Shown: piece after piece, positions 61,605 through 64,000 of the stretch
Layout of the letters: every line of letters begins with the position of its first letter
Numbering within the stretch: the stretch's first letter is position 1
Assembly (NCBI RefSeq): GCF_037325665.1
Contig: NC_090250.1
Location: 25,044,646 to 25,108,645 of the forward strand
DNA length: 64,000 nt
Direction of reading: 5' to 3'
Source: Littorina saxatilis
Taxonomy: Eukaryota > Mollusca > Gastropoda > Littorinimorpha > Littorinidae
The notes under the pieces: model-generated
Told to the model about the DNA's origin: nothing
Seen by the model: only the letters and a program-made list of their open reading frames with translations
Database searches by the model: none
Position numbers and translations under genes: made by a program

Positions 61605-63042
61605 AAAAAAAACCACTTCAAAATATGCCTTATCAACCGCTTTTTTTAACAGGTGTAATGTTTGACACCAAGAAAATGTACGAAAAAAATACTGTTAACT
61701 TCAAGCATAACTAAAATGCCACAGTTGTCCTGTTTTGAGCCAGAGGGAGAGTTGGGGGTGTTGTTGCGGGAGGGAGGGGGGATGTGGGGGAGTCATATGT
61801 ATGGAGTATGTCTAGTTGCAGTCCTGCTTCAAGACCAGGTGGCATCCCTTTTTTGTCGGCGAAAAGAACAGTGGCAAAAACAATGGGTTGCCGAATGAAG
61901 CGCGGCACAAATGAGACATGACGTTCCAGGTATTGTGTCTCCATTCACATTGTAAAGGAACGCAAGGTTTTGCCCTGTTCCGAAAGGGGGGAAACTCTTG
62001 CTTCCCGCATTTGGCCATCTTATTTTTACCTTCACTTTCTTGAGAGCGTATTCCCCACCAGTTTTGGTTTGTTTAGCTGCTTTTTTTGTTAATGACTTGG
62101 TTTAGATGACAGTGATGACAGTACCTTGTACAAGTTGCTGCCACACTTCTCAAAAATATCGGAAATGCAGAACTGTTTTGATCCCACCTGAAACCTTGTG
62201 TGCACACTTTCAGTGCAGCGTCTTTTGTGCAAACAGTTTATGTTTGGACCAACGACGTTTTGCATTGAAAGGTAAAGCCTAGATGCCTTCAGAACGCTTG
62301 TGGCAGCAACTTCATCATCAAAAGCTGTAACTTCTAATGCAACATTATTTCACTGTAGCATTTTTTCTAATTGCTCCCCCATCTTTTTTGTATGTTCTAA
62401 TCTCTCTGTGAGCTCCTTAGACTAGTCTTGTTCAGACCCTGTTGTTTGAAAAGGTGACTATGTGTGTACACTGTGTAAAAGAACATTTGTCCTTCTTCTG
62501 GGCGGTCTTGAATGGAAACACTGATGTACACGCATGGGACCTGTTTTAAACACATTCAAAATTACCTATGGCTATTTCAGTTCAGGTTTCATCTCAGATA
62601 AAATGTTATTTCTCAGATTGAGATAATAAAGTTAATTTGATTTGATTTGATTGATACAAAAGGATTATGTTTTAAAGAGATTGTGTCTTTGCATTATAAG
62701 AAAGAAGTTTTGAGTGTAAGGATAACTGAGTGAACATTTTCAGAAAGCAATCTGAAAATAATTTGTGTGGCTCACAGAGGTTTCTCTTGCAGGTTGCAAA
62801 TGGTCAAAACACCTTGATTAAATTTGTCCGTTCTCGTTTGATGTTGTAGACGTTAGAAAAACTGCGCAACCGCAAGTCCAGGCTGATCTCCCACCTGCAG
62901 CATGAGTGCTCGGCTCCGGTCAGCAACAATGACTTGGACCGAGTTCTTTCCACCAGTCCTCATCCTGCTGTCAGTCGAATGCCCGTGTCGGTGAAGGACT
63001 CTTTGGTCGCCACGCGTACAACTCATACACTGGACGAGCTGG
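35154..63042 (+). CDS. RC3H1/RC3H2-like: Roquin (RC3H-type) RNA-binding E3 ligase, 3' end beyond window
   Basis: Exons: 35154-35167, 36527-37020, 38342-38689, 40271-40446, 41223-41423, 42282-42414, 42754-42982, 44067-44231, 45280-45503, 46728-47110, 62850-63042. The last ends in phase 1 and the gene continues to the right. Numbered from the ATG at 36660, 804 residues are visible: RING finger 14-53, ROQ with flanking HEPN parts about 90-406, CCCH zinc finger 457-476, proline-rich linker about 545-735. In vertebrates Roquin binds stem-loop decay elements in 3'UTRs through ROQ and recruits the CCR4-NOT deadenylase, in P-bodies and stress granules; the RING is of the E3 ligase type. Match to vertebrate Roquin through ROQ and zinc finger is very strong. 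Vertebrates have two paralogues; which this equals cannot be said and may not apply. Confidence 0.94.
35168..36526 (+). other. Roquin intron 1: no further feature seen
   Basis: AT-rich unique-looking sequence between the putative first exon and the RING exon. One reverse-strand frame (35373-35600) lacks any recognisable feature and is not supported. No repeats recognised. Confidence 0.4.
36527..37020 (+). CDS. Roquin exon 2: RING finger
   Basis: The acceptor TTCCAG ends at 36526 and the donor GTAAGC starts at 37021. From the ATG at 36660 the protein reads [20 protein letters not shown]. Zinc ligands are C14, C17, C33, H35, C38, C41, C50 and D53; the final Asp in place of Cys (CPFDQ) is normal for Roquin. 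The exon also encodes the start of the HEPN segment. The ATG at 36660 has A at -3 and matches the vertebrate N-terminus, so it is the conservative start. Confidence 0.92.
37653..37997. mobile_element. Repeat B, truncated second copy
   Basis: Nearly identical to 8867-9080 and then, after an internal gap, to the right end of repeat B (CGATCGAGCGTTTGCTCTTC). It lies in Roquin intron 2. The near identity suggests recent copying or a shared young source. Confidence 0.75.
38342..42414 (+). CDS. Roquin exons 3-6: ROQ and HEPN RNA-binding block
   Basis: Exon 3 holds [20 protein letters not shown] and [20 protein letters not shown]. Exon 4 holds [20 protein letters not shown] and [20 protein letters not shown]. 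Exon 5 holds [20 protein letters not shown] and [19 protein letters not shown]. Exon 6 holds [20 protein letters not shown]. All are close to the vertebrate ROQ/HEPN region that reads stem-loop decay elements, so that function is likely conserved. Exon borders: 38342-38689, 40271-40446, 41223-41423, 42282-42414. Confidence 0.93.
38738..38875 (-). mobile_element. SINE fragment, same family as 31602-31963
   Basis: It matches the body end of the SINE (GCTGAAACTCCCATGTACAC, TTTTACCCCGCCATTTAGGC). The tRNA-like head is absent. It starts about 50 bases after Roquin exon 3. Confidence 0.7.
38942..39604. mobile_element. MITE E, second copy, split by a SINE
   Basis: The left arm (38942-39025, AAAAAACAAGAAAGGTAGGT) and right arm (39541-39604, CACCTACCTTTCTTGTTTTT) are the inverted ends of the element seen whole at 6186-6438. 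The 510 bases between them are a SINE. Confidence 0.75.
39030..39538 (-). mobile_element. tRNA-derived SINE with (TTGA)n tail, full length
   Basis: On the reverse strand it begins TGGTCTGGGTGGCCGAGTGG (A box) and GCGAGTTCGACCCTGG (B box), as in a Ser/Leu-type tRNA. A body of about 430 bases ends in TTGATTGATTGACA-like units (39030-39045 on this strand). A headless copy lies at 5470-5745. It sits inside MITE E. Confidence 0.8.
39641..40170. repeat. Minisatellite, 31-bp unit, about 17 copies
   Basis: The unit GATTCCTGATTTGACCAGTT plus ATTTCCTCACA recurs almost without change. The array ends about 100 bases before Roquin exon 4. The first units vary slightly (GATTTCTGATTT). No spacers, so it is not a CRISPR array. 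Confidence 0.95.
40833..41192 (+). mobile_element. tRNA-derived SINE next to Roquin exon 5
   Basis: The head GCGTAGTGGATAAGGCATCG and B box GAGTTCAAATCCC resemble an Arg-type tRNA. The body is the same family as 31602-31963. It follows a TTA microsatellite and ends about 30 bases before the exon 5 acceptor at 41222. Confidence 0.8.
41400..41819 (+). repeat. Tandem duplication of the exon 5 tail and intron start
   Basis: The segment beginning CACATGCAGTCCATTATAGA at 41400 (last 24 bases of exon 5 plus about 180 intron bases) is repeated at 41611-41819 with modest divergence. The second copy of the donor reads CAAAGTAAAC, still a possible donor but with no exon body ahead of it. Confidence 0.85.
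42189..42279. repeat. (TG)n tract directly at the Roquin exon 6 acceptor
   Basis: About 90 bases of pure TG run straight into CAG|CACC at 42281/42282, replacing the usual pyrimidine tract. UG tracts next to acceptors are known binding sites for regulators such as TDP-43 and CELF proteins in other animals. Confidence 0.95.
42754..42982 (+). CDS. Roquin exon 7: CCCH zinc finger
   Basis: The finger [15 protein letters not shown]... has ligands C457, C466, C472 and H476 (C-X8-C-X5-C-X3-H) and is followed by SQDELEQ, as in vertebrate Roquin (SQEELE). The donor GTAAGG at 42983 splits the Gln codon; the next exon restores it and continues YRCRSKKLN. Unspliced reading would stop at once (TAA at 42984-42986). 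Confidence 0.93.
42983..44066 (+). other. Roquin intron 7: no recognised element
   Basis: About 1.1 kb. The part 43300-43900 has the look of a dispersed repeat but I find no second copy in the window. No exon or RNA gene is supported. Confidence 0.3.
44067..47110 (+). CDS. Roquin exons 8-10: linker and proline-rich region
   Basis: Exon 8 (44067-44231) is a basic and Gly-rich linker. Exons 9 (45280-45503) and 10 (46728-47110) are rich in Pro, Met and Gly, for example [20 protein letters not shown], likely disordered. In vertebrates the Roquin region after the zinc finger is disordered and helps recruit decay factors; sequence there is poorly conserved, so only position supports the same role. 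Phases match across all junctions. Confidence 0.88.
44157..44396 (+). repeat. Tandem duplication (120 bp) of the exon 8 tail with its donor
   Basis: The sequence CAGAGGACCCTGC... through the donor GGGTAAGAGTTGTACATGT is present at about 44166-44260 and again 120 bases later (44286-44380). The second copy keeps the GTAAGAG donor and an AG just upstream, but spliced use from that AG would change frame. Confidence 0.9.
45801..46360. mobile_element. Palindromic MITE containing a SINE-like element
   Basis: GGTGCACGATGCAAAACTGG at 45801 matches in inverse the region ending CTTCGTGCACC near 46360, about 29 bases. Between them, about 45925-46318, lies a SINE-like unit (CCCCGCGGGTTAGGGGGA ... ACGTTAAACACCAAATAAAG AAAG) whose 3' end recalls a conserved molluscan SINE tail. 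On both sides of that unit the same short stretch occurs in diverged form (TTTCGCTTC), possibly an old target duplication. Confidence 0.55.
47680..49301. other. Start of the large Roquin intron: mostly plain sequence
   Basis: Non-coding, AT-rich. A near-repeat of about 45 bases (GGTACAATGCAGA twice) is at 48925-48980, and a C/T-rich strand of about 100 bases lies at 49195-49300, directly before the DIRS element. The short reading frames have no recognisable content. Confidence 0.4.
49322..49511 (+). repeat. Left inverted terminal repeat of the DIRS element
   Basis: 190 bases, the exact reverse complement by eye of 55253-55442. The 20 bases outside it (49302-49321) are unique to the left end and are echoed in the internal complementary region. 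Confidence 0.92.
49738..52065 (+). CDS. DIRS gag-like ORF1
   Basis: An open frame beginning [16 protein letters not shown], about 775 residues. It is basic and Ser/Pro-rich at the start and ends in a lysine-rich tail. Its position before the reverse transcriptase and its composition fit the gag-like product of DIRS elements. No domain is recognised beyond that. Confidence 0.7.
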   Translation: MADNKAKLSARLEGDKALSPVKKAKAKSKAKSVDLPIMRVEDPSNSTSFDVPIPPRTGSVRSQLASPDRGEEPGPSALGSLKSELFDFISQQFASRSGVPPLPPAVGDPSSLARLGSSSSSTMATPADGGGGRAAISSAHLLGAPDQFGPSLSASGSAAVALEHSLRKERGSASSLFLPAQLAFSNTAVGSQLSPRVGEGERGHGKSQPGLGPTLPHWGQGAVSASHSFPPTGRDWVGAGVAAHPFSPAGHDRVSAVGLASQSVPLLSTASSRPSPQQGWWGGGASGLQQVDGWGRPFTVSPLTQSYPSQGSLATATSQLPPHAAGGVAQTGQTGFDCWGQAPGQRSTDNGPGAALLAGPLPPPSWRASVPTVYPSTPVGQGGDGGWQAGSGHAFAAPVSPPVYSDTVQAGDSDSSVEDEECVVLPFGFRQAMRRAACVAARYFPEGVVDSGQDVSFPPSAANDFRPSQESSQSFRFVESPAVAYHMSQLLARPAPQGSGLSPTPFPLLHAHDTAPASADPWLASNAQATAFSPLVQKKLDWNVKSRNFVQTFALPRATLPIPPELLALLPKQPSAKEGVSFSDASLSSLEEIGRLDLELASMAESLLRALTRAVAGSLEPFRLREDASASDISTLLAALGMVNSERMSISARLYAHAVFSRRDLLLSQAGFSQQSTVDSLRSSPFVEGSLLGRVALDARQREVQEAKDRHLVGISFKIPKKSQSSSKPAWNKKQHNASRPKEQGDKGAPAKGAPYPKKPSFGKGRGGARKPSPQ
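52105..53988 (+). CDS. DIRS reverse transcriptase / RNase H
   Basis: An open frame of about 627 residues. The polymerase part has the sequence [10 protein letters not shown] and the active-site signature YLDDW; an RNase H region with DLFTDAS and HTDNTT follows. The last part ([16 protein letters not shown]) is typical of DIRS proteins. It overlaps the recombinase frame, as the family is known to do. Confidence 0.88.
   Translation: MVAGGPTRAISMWQALVHSQWILRVVRSGFRLLWEGEKAPLTRVPPPFRFPASLEARAAIETEIRSLLAKEAIEEIVDHSSPGFYGRLFVVPKASGRWRPVLDLSVLNKFLRKIKFRMETPASVREALRRGDWVTSVDLTDAYFHILMYQVDRKWLRFRWGHRIFQFRALPFGLSLAPWVFTLVIRQLAALIRQRGIRLRTYLDDWLILSQSQSVCLLNTQVVLNRALSLGFSVNQAKSELTPSQRFVYLGMAFDTVAWTVRPTQERIQKLHALISAVAGSQQASVRVLTSILGQMESMATLVPLGRVYKRPFQAALSSLWEPASQDWDKIVSTQGWFSHATARWLDLDWISQGVPISLPPPDIDLFTDASMAGWGAHIGGQAASGLWTQAQRLWHINRLELEAVSLGLLAFLPLVGGRHVRLHTDNTTVAAYINKQGGARSFSLSDRACEVLVWCHSHRIMISAEFLPGKLNALADALSRSSQVLHTEWTITHGALQRLWAQVEKPMIDLFATRFSKRLPIFVSPFPDTEAWASNALEISWSGLQAYAYPPFPLLSRVVRKAELDRPELLLLVAPWWPSQQWFPDLLLLAKGVPIPLNLGRGELVQPRTGIPHRDPQALRLHVWRL
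53985..55064 (+). CDS. DIRS tyrosine recombinase part
   Basis: This is the recombinase-coding end of an open frame that also extends left beneath the reverse transcriptase. It has the N-terminal core-binding pattern ([20 protein letters not shown]) and a catalytic region ending in the phrase [12 protein letters not shown]. It would insert the circular DNA copy without an integrase. The true start of the protein cannot be fixed here. Confidence 0.82.
   Translation: MRSELRKSGASDSTLDLVFKAHRSSTASVYACHWAAWAKWCRETGVNAVAPRSLQVANHLSFLSAQGSSASALRVRRSAISATLRQIGRLINVNGVIASVIKGAALQEAQRRTSVPAWDLFLVLEYLRSAAFEPLQAASLTDLTRKTVFLLLLATARRGSEIHALSGLSEDIAFERDGSMSLHFRPGFLAKNQKPGQSPPVVRVPPLGTILASHDPDLANCPVRALKSYLARTQLVRAKSQKLLFISLNTKYDRDISKLTLTRWVATLIRRAYEWWLSQERGGRSVLPLTSARVHEARAWASSVAVLRSGRLSDVLQTAYWKSDDVFINFYLRDISCTRLDGSSALPALVAAGQVLART
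55096..55192 (+). repeat. Internal complementary region of the DIRS element
   Basis: Its first half is the reverse complement of the element's extreme left end (AATATGTGATTAAA) and its second half that of its extreme right end (AATTTTTAATTAAATTTTGA). In DIRS elements this region templates joining of the ends into a circle. Its presence confirms the family and both ends. Confidence 0.9.
55253..55442 (-). repeat. Right inverted terminal repeat of the DIRS element
   Basis: Inverse copy of 49322-49511. A further 44 bases (55443-55486) are unique to the right end. Confidence 0.92.
55894..56085. repeat. Repeat H, copy 3
   Basis: Contains GTCAAACCTGTCGATAACAA and GGTGGTCGCCAGGTCAGG, matching the repeats at 11135 and 14412. 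Confidence 0.5.
57312..57440 (+). CDS. Possible alternative terminal exon of Roquin
   Basis: A pyrimidine-rich stretch (TTTTCTTTCAACAG) ends at 57311. From 57312 a phase 0 frame reads [20 protein letters not shown] and on for 42 residues to TAA at 57438-57440. Exon 10 ends in phase 0, so it could splice here and end the protein. An AATAAA stands at 57739-57744. No homology is recognised; it could be chance. Confidence 0.35.
   Translation, partial: TSGVFTAFPGCQPQNCTMVSVPLVPTESDLDPNARPFSPHEA
57745..60240. other. Large Roquin intron: no recognised gene
   Basis: AT-rich. A 51-base tandem pair (GGTGAGCTGAACTGTTTTCA and on) is at 58435-58536. Otherwise I see no repeat family or exon. Confidence 0.4.
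60240..60515. repeat. (CT)n tract, about 270 bp
   Basis: Long CT array with CCCT and CTAT interruptions. All three forward frames stay open across it, giving Ser/Leu repeats that are not proteins. Confidence 0.97.
60516..62849. other. End of the large Roquin intron: no recognised gene
   Basis: Includes a C run followed by an A run (61569-61612) and a short GATTTGATTTGATTGA tract (62639-62653). No supported exon before 62850. Confidence 0.4.
62850..63042 (+). CDS. Roquin exon 11, continues beyond window
   Basis: The acceptor TGTTGTAG ends at 62849 and the donor GTACGT begins at 63043. It encodes [20 protein letters not shown], a basic helical segment, then a Ser-rich part. Phase 0 joins it to exon 10 across a 15.7-kb intron. 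The exon looks real because it is open, has good codon quality and good borders; I have no direct match for this segment. Confidence 0.75.
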
Positions 63043-63141
63043 GTACGTCATTTTCCTGAGAGTGCCTTTTTCTGGTGCTAACCATCTTTTCGTGTCAAGA
63101 ACTTCTAATTTTCTGACTTTTTTCCTTGCTTGCTTCCTTTT

Positions 63142-63973
63142 TGACTCACATGCGAAGCAAAAGTGAGTCTATGTACTCACCCGAGTCGTCCGTCCGTCCG
63201 TCCCGGCGTCCGTCCGTCCGGAAAACTTTAACGTTGGATATTTCTTGGACACTATTCAGTCTATCAACACCTGATGTGGCCTGATGGTGTATGGTTACAA
63301 GATCTCAAAAAACATGTGCGGCAACTTGACCTTACTTCAAGTTCAAGTTCAAGGTCACAGGGGCCGTAATTGTTGTCTTAAAAACGACCATTTTTCACAT
63401 TTTCGCATTTTTTTCTGAAGTTATCGAGAATGGCAACCTTAGCTATGTATGCTATACAGGGCAATGTAAGCCCTATCTTTGGACACCAGTTTGGTTGACC
63501 TTGCTTCAAGGTCAAGGTCGCAAGGGTCCTTTAAAGTTGGATTGTATACATATTTTGAAGTGACCTTGACCCTGAACTATGGAAGATAACTGTTTCAAAC
63601 TTAAAAATTATGTGGGGCACATGTTATGCTTTCATCATGAGACACATTTGGTCACATATGATCAAGGTCAAGGTCACTTTGACCCTTATGAAATGTGACC
63701 AAAATAAGGTAGTGAACCACTAAAAGTGACCATATCTCATGGTAGAAAGGGCCAATAAGCACCATTGTACTTCCTATGTCTTGAATTAACAGCTTTGTGT
63801 TGCATGACCTTGGATGACCTTGACCTTGGGTCCAGGTCACATGTATTTTGGTAGGAAAAATGTGTAAAGCAGTTCTTAGTGTATGATGTCATTGCTAGGT
63901 TTAGTTATTTGACCTTGTCAAGGTCATGTCAAGGTCAAGCATGTGAGTCGTATGGGCTTTGCCCTTCTTGTTC
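63142..63973. mobile_element. Repeat G, (CCGT)n-bearing non-autonomous element
   Basis: It starts TTTTGACTCACATGCGAAGC with a GACTCAC...GTGAGTC hairpin, has CCGTCCGT units (63188-63220), many AAGGTCAAGGTCA words, and ends GGGCTTTGCCCTTCTTGTTC. Repeat B has the same plan (GAGTCAC...GTGACTC start, CCGG tract, CTTCTTG end). It lies 100 bases after Roquin exon 11. Confidence 0.65.
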
Positions 63974-64000
63974 AGTATTGTTGATAACAGGTTCTGTTTG

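Overview
The window is eukaryotic, from an intron-rich invertebrate. It fits a marine gastropod, and its repeat families remind me of periwinkles (Littorina); that genus assignment is inference. The genes have short exons in long introns with GT-AG borders. Introns and the intergenic space are full of (TG)n, (CA)n and (CT)n tracts, tRNA-derived SINEs and small non-autonomous DNA elements. No operons or prokaryotic features are seen.

Two host genes lie head to tail on the + strand. (1) CCDC22 (435-20509) appears complete: 16 exons, all phase-compatible, give 640 residues, close to human CCDC22 (about 627). It is the NN-CH/coiled-coil subunit of the Commander (CCC) endosomal recycling complex. 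(2) A Roquin (RC3H1/RC3H2-type) gene starts near 35154 and runs off the right edge. Eleven coding exons are visible: RING finger, ROQ/HEPN RNA-binding block, CCCH zinc finger, proline-rich linker and one further exon at 62850-63042.

From 20.5 to 35.1 kb the sequence is intergenic and rich in repeats: a 118-bp satellite, a folding element at 24.9-25.8 kb, and a three-layer nest at 26.2-31.4 kb. In the nest a young non-coding LTR element sits in a decayed Tc1-like transposon, which sits in a copy of an abundant ~0.85-kb repeat (called family A here). A SINE with clear target duplication and three head-to-tail family A copies follow, just before the Roquin promoter.

The 15.7-kb Roquin intron (47111-62849) holds a 6.2-kb DIRS-type (tyrosine recombinase) retroelement, 49302-55486. 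It has identical inverted repeats and an internal complementary region, and looks whole and young. The same intron holds a possible alternative terminal exon (57312-57440) and long CT tracts.

The most notable points are: a fold-back, Mutator-like element in a CCDC22 intron with TIRs of tandem 16-bp units and a 9-bp target duplication; the nest with its identical LTRs and doubled primer-binding site; a likely N-terminal extension of Roquin; two separate tandem duplications of Roquin exon tails; and several repeats lying within tens of bases of splice sites.
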